64,000 nucleotides of DNA from an uncultured Gammaproteobacteria bacterium (GCA_947259885.1 CAMYNW010000005.1:62001-126000); one strand, 5' to 3'. Numbered from the stretch's first letter, positions 55,339-64,000 are shown. The notes: generated by a model from the sequence alone, not told the origin. Translations and numbers: made by a program.

Positions 55339-55616
55339 GCTTGTCTTTATTCATCGAATAACGCTGGATGCGGCGTGAAGTAAATGTTCAGAAAACCTTG
55401 CTTGATCTATGTTTGGAATGGTTACGTGACAAGGGTGAAAAGTTTTGGCCTCTCTAATAAACGTTATCCCCTGGTTGCTGTTATAACATATCAATCGTAC
55501 TTTCATCGCTAGGATCACCGTTTATCTGCAGCGTTATCCATAGCTAGGAGTTGATGTGTTCTAGGCGCGCTAGCGAGAAACCAGGAAATCTTATTTGACT
55601 CGACCACTCTAGCCAT

Positions 55617-56594
55617 TTAGCGACCGATATTTAGAATATGGCAGACGAAATCGGTAAATCGCTCTTCCGGCGAGAATCCCAACAGGTTCTCTCCATCACT
55701 GACGAAATTGGAGTAGGGATTGAAGTCGTAGTAACACGGTTGGCCGGTGCCTGTATCTATAAAGTATTCGACACCCCCGAAATCCGCACCGCTGGCTTTG
55801 ATAATCCGGACGACATTATCAACGACTGTCGGTGCTGGGTTATGGGTTTGTATTCCACCGGCATCGTTGTTTAATACGCAGAAGTCGAAATCTTCGCCTT
55901 CCGTAGCTCGTTGTTCGGTGCTAACAGTCTGTTCGGGGTCATCCGTGCTACAACCCTCGGCAGCACAATAGTTAAACTCACCCGTGACCACCGGTTGCTT
56001 GATACTGTAAAATAATGCATCGCCCAACACTTCCACCCGATAAACGAAACCGTCTGAGCGGATGTATTGCTGCACGATTCCGGTTCGATCGACCCCTAAA
56101 TCCAATGCTTTTATCTGCACTGCCTGCTCGAGCTCTGCCCGATTCTGGTATAAGCTGATACCGCTGCCGGATCCGCCGATATTTGGTTTGACGATGGCCG
56201 GATAGCCTATTTGCTCGGCGGCATTGATCGCGTCTTCCTGACGGTAGATCGCTATGCCGTTCGGGTAAGCCAGATTCAGGGAGGAGAACACACCGTTTTG
56301 CATCGCCTTTGAAGATCCGATGGCATGGGCGCGTGCACCGTTAATCATCCTTACCCCACTCTGTTCCAGCCAGCTCAGGTAATGCTGAGTCTGGAACACG
56401 ACCTGAGGTAGTCGGTCAGCGGACGGCATGATGTTAATGCGATTAATCGCTGCCGAAAATCCGCAGTTGCTGGTGTCCGTATCAAAGCGCAATTCGGCCA
56501 CGTTCACCGGCACGATGCCTGGAATTCGTCGCTGCAATACAGTAAGCAGCTGATCCGACCAGGTCGGGTGTTCATAGAGAAAAGCGATGCGCAT
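55617..56594 (-). CDS. ATP-grasp ligase-like protein
   Basis: About 325 residues from the ATG at 56594 (MRIAFLYEHPTW). The in-frame extension upstream begins at a TTG and is not needed. An ATP-grasp core is visible: GYPAIVKPNIGGSGSGISLY (lysine and glycine-rich loop), VQQYIRSDGFVYRVEVLG, and DFGGVEYFIDTGTG...YYDFNPYSNF as metal ligands. The RimK/D-ala ligase-like family is known for joining a carboxylate and an amine. Substrate unknown; neighbours do not suggest one. Confidence 0.82.
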   Translation of the reverse strand: MRIAFLYEHPTWSDQLLTVLQRRIPGIVPVNVAELRFDTDTSNCGFSAAINRINIMPSADRLPQVVFQTQHYLSWLEQSGVRMINGARAHAIGSSKAMQNGVFSSLNLAYPNGIAIYRQEDAINAAEQIGYPAIVKPNIGGSGSGISLYQNRAELEQAVQIKALDLGVDRTGIVQQYIRSDGFVYRVEVLGDALFYSIKQPVVTGEFNYCAAEGCSTDDPEQTVSTEQRATEGEDFDFCVLNNDAGGIQTHNPAPTVVDNVVRIIKASGADFGGVEYFIDTGTGQPCYYDFNPYSNFVSDGENLLGFSPEERFTDFVCHILNIGR

Positions 56595-56830
56595 GGTGCT
56601 GAAGGATAAGTGAGGGTTACGATGCAAGCATTAAGATTCTAGTAGAAAAAAATATCGCGACCAAACAATGCGACGGAGGAATTAATAAAAACCGGCTAAA
56701 AACCGGGACAGATCTATTTTTAACACTTAGAGAAGCTCCATAATATTCGCTCAATTCGATCTGATCAAACAAGCGATTTGGGTTAACCTCACTTCTAGTC
56801 GAAACTATTGATCTATTTCGGAGAAAAAAC

Positions 56831-57013
56831 ATGGTATATGTACTGGCGGTAACCTGGACAGCAAAAGAAGGTCACGAAGCGGAGGTCCACGAAATTCTGC
56901 GTATGCTTGGTTGGACTTCCTTCGATCTGGCGGACACTCAGAAGGAAGTCCACTCAGCTGCTAGCGCAGGCATAACTCCCATTGTTGCAGCTACTGAAAA
57001 TGTATCGGCTTAG
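56831..57013 (+). pseudogene. Antibiotic-biosynthesis-monooxygenase-like gene fragment
   Basis: A strong ribosome-binding site (GGAG, 7 bases upstream) precedes an ATG. The first ~26 residues (MVYVLAVTWTAKEGHEAEVH...) match the start of ABM-type quinol monooxygenases. From GWTSFDLADT onward the similarity stops, and the frame ends at 60 residues, about 35-40 short of the ABM fold. No continuation is found in the other frames. It looks like a gene cut after its first helix, though a genuine micro-protein is possible. Confidence 0.45.
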
Positions 57014-57352
57014 ATTACTCAACCCGTATGGCACCCGGTATGAGTTAATATATTGCGATGATCGACTGCCAGGTCTGTCTAGTTGTCAACACTCACAATC
57101 TCCATGCACGTGCGCCCGTTGATCAACTCGTGATCTGACATCAAGCTGAAACAATCCAGCAACATGAACGTTCTCTTTATTACAGCCGATCAATGGATCA
57201 AAGGGACTTGGAACTTCAAGCTGTAGTGGCGTCTGGCAGCCCAGCTTTTTTGAGGTCTATGGCAAGCAGCCTTGGAATTCCACGGGTTCCTTAACTATCG
57301 CAGCAGAAAGGGTTATTCTACTGCATGACAAATACAGCAGAATAACGAAAGC
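57014..57352. other. Spacer with gene remnants before the mannose-glycan cluster
   Basis: 339 bases with no intact gene. It contains the sulfatase-like 5' remnant at 57164-57226. The last ~100 bases should include the promoter of the GT4-alpha/alpha gene. Confidence 0.5.
57164..57226 (+). pseudogene. Sulfatase-like N-terminal remnant
   Basis: An ATG opens 20 codons ending in TAG. The first eleven residues, MNVLFITADQW, match the invariant start of alkaline-phosphatase-superfamily sulfatases (VLFITADQ, the first metal Asp). After that, no sulfatase sequence continues. The match is short, so it may be coincidental, but it fits a decayed 5' end beside another truncated gene. Confidence 0.35.
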
Positions 57353-59704
57353 ATGGACTCCGCTAATGCTACCGATTCATTACCAGAAGGCAAGATGACC
57401 AACTCCATCGTCCTCATCGGCAACTACCTGCCGAGAAGATGTGGTATTGCCACTTTCACTACGCACCTTTTTGAAGCAATCGCGCAGCATGTTACAAACA
57501 CGGACTGCTGGGTCGTTGCGATGAACGACCTGCCGGAAGGCTATTCCTATCCGCCGCAGGTACGACTCTGTATCAATCAGAATCAATTAAACGAATACAG
57601 CCTTGCGGCCGACCAGCTTAATCTCAAGCAAGTCGGAGTGGTCTGTGTTCAACATGAATATGGCATATTCGGCGGTGAGCGGGGCAGCTTCATTATCGAG
57701 TTGTTGCATGATCTTAAAATGCCGATTGTGACTACATTGCACACCCTGTTGGAGAATCCGAGCGACAGAGAACGTCGCATCATCATGCAGCTCGCTGTAC
57801 TTTCCGATCGGTTGGTGGTGATGAGCGAACGTTCGGTCGATTTTTTACGGGACATTTACGACGTAGAGGCGGAGAAAATTGTCCTGATTCATCACGGCAT
57901 TCCTGACGTTCCCTTGGTTGAGTCCTCAACCTACAAAGGCAAGTTTGGCGTATCCGAACAGAAGGTCTTGCTCACATTCGGACTACTTTCACCGGGAAAG
58001 GGTATCGAGACGGTGATCGATGCGCTGCCGGAAATAGTGAAAACCCACCCGGATATTATCTACATGGTGGTCGGCGCCACTCACCCGCACTTCAGGGCGG
58101 AACATGGGGAAGATTATAGAATCAGTCTTCACCTGCGCGCGAAAACACTCGGTGTTGAAGACTATGTCGTTTTTCACGATAACTTTGTGGCGGACGAGGA
58201 TCTACTGGAGTTTATTGGTGCGGCCGATATCTATATCACTCCTTATCTGAACGAAGCGCAGATAATTTCCGGCACGCTCGCTTATGCACTGGGTATGGGT
58301 AAAGCAGTCATATCCACGCCTTTTTTACATGCTCAGGAACTGCTCGCTGACGGTCGCGGCAGCTTGTTTCCCTTCCGTGACCACGTTCAGCTTGCCAGCG
58401 AGGTTATCGATCTGCTGGATCATCCTGACAAACTTCGTGCCATACAGCATAAGGCTTATGATTACGGTCGCCAAATGATCTGGAGTCATGTAGGCAGGCG
58501 TTATATCGAGGTTTTCGAACAGGTACGGCTTCATCGTTTACGCAAGTCTTTACCTGCGCTCAAGCTGGGCCCGTTAAGCTTGCGCCAACAACCACTGCCC
58601 GAAATCAAGTTCGATCATTTGCTGCGGATGACGGATGGGGTGGGCATGCTGCAGCACTCCAAATTCACCGTACCGGATAGGCAACATGGATATTGCGTGG
58701 ACGATAATGCGCGTGCACTGATTGTTGCTGTTACCGCGCAGGCTTTTCGGCCCCGAGATGCCTCGCTGAATGGTCTTGCTTCCACCTATCTGAGTTTTCT
58801 CGACCATGCTTTTAATTCCGACAACGGCCTGTTTCGTAATTTTATGTCCTATGATCGTTGTTGGCTGGAAGAGACAGGTTCAGAGGACTCTCATGGCCGC
58901 GCGCTGTGGGGTTTGGGAGTCGCGGCGACCCTGGGCCGGAATGATGGGCAGGTAAGCCATGCCGCCGATTTATTCCAACGCGCTTTACCCGCGGTTGAAT
59001 ATTTCACTTCGCCTCGCGCCGTTGCATTTACCGTCATTGGTATTCATGCATTCTTGTCTCACAAGCGTGACAATATCCCGGTCGAAACCCTATGCAGAAT
59101 ACTTTCAGATAAGTTAATGCAATGGTTCAGAAATCTCTCCAGCCAGGAGTGGCCCTGGTGTGAAGAAACCTTGACCTATGACAATGCACGCTTGCCGCAG
59201 GCTTTATTGTTATCCGGGCAATGGCTGGGTAATGACGAAATGTTACAGACTGCTATGCGTGCGCTCAACTGGTTAAAGGAGATTCAACACGATGAGTCAG
59301 GGTGTTTTTTTGCTGCCATCGGTAACCATGGCTGGTTTAGCAGAGGGCACGTTAAGGCCCAATTTGATCAGCAACCCATCGAGGCCGCTGCGATGGTGGA
59401 CGCCTGTTTCGAAGCATTCAATTTCACACGGGATGAGGAATGGATCACTTACGCCTACCGCTGTTTTAACTGGTACCAGGGTGATAACGAACTAAATGTT
59501 TCGCTCTATGATCATGCGACCGGGGGTTGTCGTGATGGGCTGCAGGCGCACAGCGTCAATGAAAATCAGGGAGCAGAATCCACTCTGTGCTGGCTTATGG
59601 CTTTACTCGCCATTTACAAACACCGGGGTCAGATTGAGGTCAATCGGGATGATGAAAAAGAGTCTGCCCAGGTAATTGATAAAAAACCAGTGGTTGCCAA
59701 ATGA
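57353..59704 (+). CDS. GT4 glycosyltransferase fused to an alpha/alpha-barrel-like domain
   Basis: A 783-residue protein. Residues about 15-400 are a GT4 (GT-B) transferase: NYLPRRCGIATFTTHLFEA, VVCVQHEYGIFGG, TFGLLSPGKGIETVIDAL and NEAQIISGTLAYALGMGKA in the donor-binding region. Residues about 430-755 form a helix-rich domain with (alpha/alpha)6-barrel features: GYCVDDNARALI, SEDSHGRALWGLG, WPWCEETLTYDNARLPQALL and QQPIEAAAMVDACFEAF. The repeated D/E-rich turns resemble glycosidase or epimerase barrels. No signal peptide. An in-frame ATG at 57395 (MTNSIVLIGNY) may be the real start. It faces a GH130 gene tail to tail. Confidence 0.85.
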   Translation: MDSANATDSLPEGKMTNSIVLIGNYLPRRCGIATFTTHLFEAIAQHVTNTDCWVVAMNDLPEGYSYPPQVRLCINQNQLNEYSLAADQLNLKQVGVVCVQHEYGIFGGERGSFIIELLHDLKMPIVTTLHTLLENPSDRERRIIMQLAVLSDRLVVMSERSVDFLRDIYDVEAEKIVLIHHGIPDVPLVESSTYKGKFGVSEQKVLLTFGLLSPGKGIETVIDALPEIVKTHPDIIYMVVGATHPHFRAEHGEDYRISLHLRAKTLGVEDYVVFHDNFVADEDLLEFIGAADIYITPYLNEAQIISGTLAYALGMGKAVISTPFLHAQELLADGRGSLFPFRDHVQLASEVIDLLDHPDKLRAIQHKAYDYGRQMIWSHVGRRYIEVFEQVRLHRLRKSLPALKLGPLSLRQQPLPEIKFDHLLRMTDGVGMLQHSKFTVPDRQHGYCVDDNARALIVAVTAQAFRPRDASLNGLASTYLSFLDHAFNSDNGLFRNFMSYDRCWLEETGSEDSHGRALWGLGVAATLGRNDGQVSHAADLFQRALPAVEYFTSPRAVAFTVIGIHAFLSHKRDNIPVETLCRILSDKLMQWFRNLSSQEWPWCEETLTYDNARLPQALLLSGQWLGNDEMLQTAMRALNWLKEIQHDESGCFFAAIGNHGWFSRGHVKAQFDQQPIEAAAMVDACFEAFNFTRDEEWITYAYRCFNWYQGDNELNVSLYDHATGGCRDGLQAHSVNENQGAESTLCWLMALLAIYKHRGQIEVNRDDEKESAQVIDKKPVVAK

Positions 59705-59733
59705 TTCGGCATGGTCTGGTTTTGTCGCCTCGG

Positions 59734-61245
59734 CTATTTCCCGTAGGATGTTTTGTTATAGCGCAGCCTTGCCAACAAACCTGACAGGCTCAGGGTTGCA
59801 ATACCGCAACGCTGATCAGCCGAAGCATAGGGGATGATCAGCTCATTCTGAAAGATCATCGCGCCACAACTGTATACCACATTTGGTACATATCCGTCGC
59901 GGTCATGCTCATTCGGTACCAGAATCGGCTCGTTGATGCGGCTAATGACACGAACCGGATCATCCAGATCCAGCAACTCAACGCCCAAAGAATAGGTTCG
60001 CATCGGACCGACACCATGGGTAATAACTAGCCAGCCTTCGGCAGTCTCAATGGGCGAGCCGCCATTGCCCATTTGAAAAAACTCGTACGGAAACATAGGT
60101 TTCTGCAAAGTCTGGACCTGGTTCCAGAAATGAACATTATCCGAGAACATGATGGCGTTGTTCTCTCCATCCTGACGCGACAGCGAGACGTACTTTCCTC
60201 CAATCTTTCGGGGAAACAGGGCCATACCTTTGCCCTGCGCCTGTTTTCCGTTCAAGGTACTGATCTTGAACGAGAGGAAATCCGTGGTCTGCATAAGTTG
60301 TGGCAAGATTGTTTTACCGTCATAGGCGGTATAGGTGGCATAGTAGATAATCGTGCCGTCGTCTTCCACGAAACGCACGAAACGGGCATCCTCGATCCCT
60401 GCGCTCTCTGACTCTGATCTAGGAAACAGAACCCGCTCGGAAATCTGGTGATCCGGTTGAAATACAATCTCGTAATTGGAGCGCGCCAGCCACATTGCTT
60501 TTTCCATGACGTCTTTTTTGTCACTTGCCCGGATTCTATTACCGTTACGGTGCTCATCAATGTTTTTCTGTAGCGCTTTGAAAGTGAAATCGTCCGCTAA
60601 ATTGCCGAGCAGCCATTTTATTGCTTTGTTACTGGCTCCCATGTCGCGAAGTTTTAAATGAAACAACTCTCGATCGTAGCTTGAATCAGTATGGACCCTG
60701 GGGGTACGCACGTAGTTGCTCTGGGGATCAAAATACATGTCATTATTCTTATCAATGATTCCACTGCGAAACTCGATGGACGAGATGTGGCCTTCACCGA
60801 TAGCGCGGAAGCTCATGATGAATCGGCAAGCCCCTTTGGGATCGGTTTTCAGACTTTTAACCTGAACTATGGAAGGGTTGAACAGGGCTGCTGCCTCCAC
60901 GGAGTATTCGGCGGTGAAATAAGATCCGATCAGAAGCTGCCGTTGTTCGCTTAGATTACTGCCATCAGGCACATGGCAAACTACCCTGTTGAAATTTCGT
61001 TCCAGCACCACTCTGAAATAGCGGTGACGGGGAGAAAAGTCGTGCATGACGGCTTCCAGTAATCTACATACCTCGTTCTCGTCAAGATCCAGCACCCGGT
61101 TGATGATGTTACGGATACGCTCTTCAGTGGGCGGGATATAGGGACGAGTAATAACGCGATCGATATTCGCATTTAACACGATGGGCTTGCGCCGCGCCTG
61201 CGGTACCGGGGGGATAGAGCTGATATCTGCCATAGGTGTGTCCAA
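59734..61245 (-). CDS. GH130 family glycoside phosphorylase, large form
   Basis: A 503-residue protein. The C-terminal ~300 residues show the five-bladed GH130 pattern: the EDAR motif in AGIEDARFVRF (catalytic Asp of the ED[PA]R type), YYATYTAYDG, ALFPRKIGGKYVSLSRQDGEN, GGSPIETAEGWLVITHGVG and YVPNVVYSCGAMI. An extra N-terminal domain (about 1-190) carries RHRYFRVVLERNFN and is unusual in length. GH130 enzymes phosphorolyse beta-mannosides to mannose-1-phosphate. No signal peptide. It is divergent from the GT4-PMI gene. Confidence 0.88.
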   Translation of the reverse strand: MDTPMADISSIPPVPQARRKPIVLNANIDRVITRPYIPPTEERIRNIINRVLDLDENEVCRLLEAVMHDFSPRHRYFRVVLERNFNRVVCHVPDGSNLSEQRQLLIGSYFTAEYSVEAAALFNPSIVQVKSLKTDPKGACRFIMSFRAIGEGHISSIEFRSGIIDKNNDMYFDPQSNYVRTPRVHTDSSYDRELFHLKLRDMGASNKAIKWLLGNLADDFTFKALQKNIDEHRNGNRIRASDKKDVMEKAMWLARSNYEIVFQPDHQISERVLFPRSESESAGIEDARFVRFVEDDGTIIYYATYTAYDGKTILPQLMQTTDFLSFKISTLNGKQAQGKGMALFPRKIGGKYVSLSRQDGENNAIMFSDNVHFWNQVQTLQKPMFPYEFFQMGNGGSPIETAEGWLVITHGVGPMRTYSLGVELLDLDDPVRVISRINEPILVPNEHDRDGYVPNVVYSCGAMIFQNELIIPYASADQRCGIATLSLSGLLARLRYNKTSYGK

Positions 61246-61468
61246 ATGTCTTGCAGACTATTAATTCTGCTTTACAACAATGACTAAATTTCGCATAAGA
61301 AATATCATTTTTACTCTCACCAGTTCACATACGAGAGTGCGTGTTTCCAGTCCGGCGCCAGCGCTGTTTTTAATTTAGTTCACCCAGTGTATCGTGTTAC
61401 CGTGGGGTTAAGTTTAACTCCAGATCCGTAATTACGATGCCCAGAAATAGCAGGCAGGTGGATAGTAC

Positions 61469-62818
61469 ATGAAAATTGCGATGTTAAGTCCTTTATCCTG
61501 GCGTACACCACCGCGACATTACGGACCATGGGAAAATGTGGTCAGTCTCCTCACCGAACAACTGGTAGCGATGGGCGTCGACGTAACGTTGTTTGCCAGC
61601 GGGGATTCACTCACCTCAGGCGAACTGGCCTGGGTCTGCGAACGACCCTACTCGGAAGATCCCGGTATCGACCCCAAGGTATGGGAGTGCCTGCATATCG
61701 CTGAGTTGTTCAGGCGTGCAGAAGAATTTGATCTGATTCACAATCATTATGATTTTCTACCGCTCAGTTTCAGTGGCTTCACGCATACACCGGTTGTTAC
61801 CACCATCCACGGATTTTCTTCACCCTCTATATTGCCTGTTTATAAACAGTATAACGACAGCAGCTATTATGTGGCGATTAGTGAAGCCGACAAATCTGTC
61901 GAACTCGATTACATTGCCACAATCCACCATGGGATAGATCTCAATCAATTCAAATATCAACCGGAAACAGGTGACTACCTCCTGTTTTTCGGTCGTATCC
62001 ACCCCGAAAAAGGGGTTCATGATGCCATTGAGGTCGCGGTTAAAACCGGTAAACGTCTCGTTATCGCCGGAATCGTGCAGGACGAGGCCTATTTCAAGGA
62101 GCAGATTGAACTCCGCATTGATGGATCAAAAGTGGAATACATAGGCTCTATCGGGCCGGAAAAGAGACAGGAGGTAATGGGCGGCGCACTGGCCCTGTTG
62201 CACCTAATTCATTTTGATGAGCCGTTCGGTCTGAGCGTGGTCGAATCCATGGCCTGTGGTACACCTGTCATCGCATATGATCGGGGCTCAATGCCGGAAC
62301 TCATTCAAGATGGCCGTAGCGGATTTATCGTGGATGATCTGGATGCAGCCGTACAGGCAGTTGGCAAAATTAACAGCCTCGACCGGCGCCTATGCCGGGA
62401 TGATGTAGAGAAGCGTTTCACCTGCCAGCGCATGGCGCAGGAGTACCTGGCCATCTACCAGATGATACTTGAGGATCGTGAAAACTACCGTCCCTGGGGG
62501 CACTATGAAAATTTGCTTGAACGTGATGACCATAAGATCAAGGAGCTCATTGTTAATCCGGGGGAGCGGTTGAGTCTGCAAATGCACCAGCGCCGAGCTG
62601 AACACTGGACCGTGGTTAGCGGCGAAGCACTGGTCACCGTGGGAGAAAAAGAAATTCCGCTCAAGCCGGGGCAGTCAGTGGATATTCCAAAAGGTGCAGT
62701 CCACCGAATCATGAATCCCGGCCAGGTTCCGCTGGTTATCGTAGAAGTCCAGATGGGCGATTATTTTGGAGAGGACGACATTATTCGGCTGGAGGATGAC
62801 TATGACCGTTGCAACTAA
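61469..62818 (+). CDS. GT4 glycosyltransferase fused to a type II mannose-6-phosphate isomerase cupin
   Basis: A 449-residue fusion. Residues 1 to about 335 are GT4: PPRHYGPWENVVSLL at the start, ISEADKSVELDY, LLFFGRIHPEKGV, and FDEPFGLSVVESMACGTPVI with the E-x7-E donor motif. Residues about 341-449 match the C-terminal cupin of bifunctional ManC/AlgA: RPWGHYENLLERDDHKIKEL, VNPGERLSLQMHQRRAEHW (373-380 metal ligands), IPKGAVHRIMNPGQVP, and EVQMGDYFGEDDI. No nucleotidylyltransferase domain is present. The RBS is AGGTGG upstream. It overlaps the next GH130 gene by 17 bases. Confidence 0.9.
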   Translation: MKIAMLSPLSWRTPPRHYGPWENVVSLLTEQLVAMGVDVTLFASGDSLTSGELAWVCERPYSEDPGIDPKVWECLHIAELFRRAEEFDLIHNHYDFLPLSFSGFTHTPVVTTIHGFSSPSILPVYKQYNDSSYYVAISEADKSVELDYIATIHHGIDLNQFKYQPETGDYLLFFGRIHPEKGVHDAIEVAVKTGKRLVIAGIVQDEAYFKEQIELRIDGSKVEYIGSIGPEKRQEVMGGALALLHLIHFDEPFGLSVVESMACGTPVIAYDRGSMPELIQDGRSGFIVDDLDAAVQAVGKINSLDRRLCRDDVEKRFTCQRMAQEYLAIYQMILEDRENYRPWGHYENLLERDDHKIKELIVNPGERLSLQMHQRRAEHWTVVSGEALVTVGEKEIPLKPGQSVDIPKGAVHRIMNPGQVPLVIVEVQMGDYFGEDDIIRLEDDYDRCN

Positions 62819-63752
62819 ACCGCCACCAGTTATAAGGCGTTATGATTCCAACCCGATTCTGACAAAGGACGATATCCCTTATCCGGTAGAAACTGTTCAC
62901 AACGCCGGTATTACGAGGCATGACGGTCGAATTATTATGCTGTTTCGATCTCACCTTCGCAGCGGTCGTTCCATTATCGGTATTGCCGAAAGTGTAGATG
63001 GTTTCAAATTCACGGTTGGGCAGGCACCTTTCATGGTTCCCTCGACCGAAGGCAGCTTTGCTGAATACGAAGCCTTTGGAGTGGAGGATCCCAGGATCTG
63101 CTGCATCGATGGGGAATATTTGATCACCTACAGCGCCTATTCACGCCACGGCGTGCGCATCGGCCTCGCGAAGACACGGGACTTCAGGTCCTTGGAGCGA
63201 GTCTCGTTGATTTCGGAATCAGACATGCGAAATGTTGTTATCTTTCCCGCGCGCTTTAACGGTCGTTACGCGCGGCTAGATCGTCCGCATTCGGAAATCA
63301 ATCCCTGGTCGGTGTGGTTATCCTGGTCTCCAGATTTAATACATTGGGGTGATTCCGAAGTGCTGATGAAACCTGTGCCCTATCATTGGGATGAGAGCAA
63401 AATCGGACCCGGTGCTACGCCGATCCGCACCGACCGTGGCTGGCTTTGTATTTACCACGGTGTATTCGAAACCATGGACGGTGCAGTGTATCGTCTCGGC
63501 GTAGCCTTACATGACCTGGAAAATCCCGCGAAAATTATCGGCGTTGCCGACGAATGGATACTGGCCCCGGAAAGTCCATGGGAGATAACGGGTTACGTGC
63601 ACAATGTTGTTTTTACCTGCGGTGCGGTAGAGGATGATGACGGCGGCGTCAAAATATACTGGGGTGGTGCGGATACTGTAATGTGTGCTGGCACGGCACG
63701 TGTCGATGATCTGGTAGATCTATGCCTCAATAATAGCCGTCCGCCGTTTTGA
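62802..63752 (+). CDS. GH130 family glycoside phosphorylase, small form
   Basis: About 316 residues from the ATG at 62802, with GGAGG 6 bases upstream. An earlier in-frame TTG at 62766 lacks a site. The GH130 core reads YPVETVHNAGI, FGVEDPRICCIDG (catalytic Asp in EDPR, D96), TYSAYSRHGVRIGLA, VIFPARFNGRYARLDRP, GPGATPIRTDRGWLCIYHGV and YVHNVVFTCGA. Length fits the single-domain mannosyl phosphorylases. It overlaps the GT4-PMI stop, so the two are translationally coupled. Confidence 0.92.
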   Translation: MTVATKPPPVIRRYDSNPILTKDDIPYPVETVHNAGITRHDGRIIMLFRSHLRSGRSIIGIAESVDGFKFTVGQAPFMVPSTEGSFAEYEAFGVEDPRICCIDGEYLITYSAYSRHGVRIGLAKTRDFRSLERVSLISESDMRNVVIFPARFNGRYARLDRPHSEINPWSVWLSWSPDLIHWGDSEVLMKPVPYHWDESKIGPGATPIRTDRGWLCIYHGVFETMDGAVYRLGVALHDLENPAKIIGVADEWILAPESPWEITGYVHNVVFTCGAVEDDDGGVKIYWGGADTVMCAGTARVDDLVDLCLNNSRPPF

Positions 63753-64000
63753 TAGTAGCAGCAAGCACCAATGATGAGACCCTCGCCACCCAAAGAGTAG
63801 AAGAGTAGGGGACAGACTGACTGGATAAGATGAATACGGTTATTAATTTGAGTTTGGACGTTTGGTTGGACTTGACCGTTGAAAAAAGCCTAAAACTGTC
63901 TTTTATAATCCAATGAAATTACCTCAAAATTTTCAGTTTAATTTTCATTCACTGTTTATGCGAGTTTAGAGTGTCAGATTCACCAGATTACAGTGCAGTG
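63753..64000. other. Spacer after the small GH130 gene; no gene seen
   Basis: The last 248 bases are AT-rich after about 63830. I see no gene, RNA or hairpin with a T-run. The next gene start is outside the window. Confidence 0.5.

Noticed and set aside
61313..61338. ACTCTC-N14-GAGAGT palindrome between GH130 and GT4-PMI as an operator
   Set aside because: Six-base arms with a long gap are expected by chance in a 220-base spacer, and there is no second copy.

Overview
The window looks like the origin-proximal part of a gammaproteobacterial chromosome, probably a marine or sediment lineage. It opens with the last codons of dnaA, then dnaN and gyrB. Gammaproteobacterial markers follow: soluble transhydrogenase sthA, mlaA, apaH, sfsA, gluQ, rng/maf/rlmH/rsfS/nadD, a rpe-gph-trpE-trpG-trpC block and an HlyU-type protein. 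Species cannot be fixed from sequence alone. No tRNA, rRNA, CRISPR array or prophage was seen.

Region 1 (1-5.7 kb) is the origin region. A DnaA-trio-like unwinding element lies just upstream of dnaN. Two perfect 16-bp parS palindromes sit between dnaN and gyrB, and a decayed IS3-family element with a 4-bp target duplication has landed between them. recF, normally found between dnaN and gyrB, is absent.

Region 2 (5.9-35 kb) is mostly core genome, densely packed: HD-domain oxygenase-like protein, ArsC family, YihY, PBP1b, AI-2E permease, OsmC, trpCGE-gph-rpe (trpD missing), DegQ-type protease, class V aminotransferase, sthA-hlyU-flippase-like protein, sfsA, mlaA-apaH-apeB, and a long leftward run from a small membrane protein gene through tlpA-nadD-rsfS-rlmH-maf-rng to a cytochrome c and gluQ. 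gluQ has no ATG/GTG/TTG before its HIGH motif. nadA closes the block.

Region 3 (35-50 kb) is accessory and looser. It holds small hypothetical genes, a zinc-ribbon/membrane/trypsin-like protease with a possible attenuator leader, a cold-shock gene beside a lysine-rich micro-protein, a secreted rhodanese/metallo-beta-lactamase protein with a damaged metal motif, a quaternary-amine ABC transporter with a divergent LysR regulator, and an RND pump with a short adaptor. A dispersed intergenic repeat family (core GGGGTCAGAGCATTAATG, far end AGTTTGGGGTCAGAGTAAA) occurs at least six times here. I saw no copy in the other regions.

Region 4 (50-57 kb) has two Fe(II)/2-oxoglutarate oxygenases, a GGCT-like protein, a periplasmic amidohydrolase, a CYTH-CHAD protein, an ATP-grasp ligase and the 5' ends of two decayed genes.

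Region 5 (57.3-63.8 kb) is the strongest candidate for an undescribed system: a GT4 fused to an alpha/alpha-barrel-like domain, a large GH130, a GT4 fused to a type II mannose-6-phosphate isomerase cupin, and a small GH130 overlapping it. None has a signal peptide. Together they suggest cytosolic synthesis and phosphorolysis of a mannose-containing glycan or glycoside, with the isomerase step built into a transferase.
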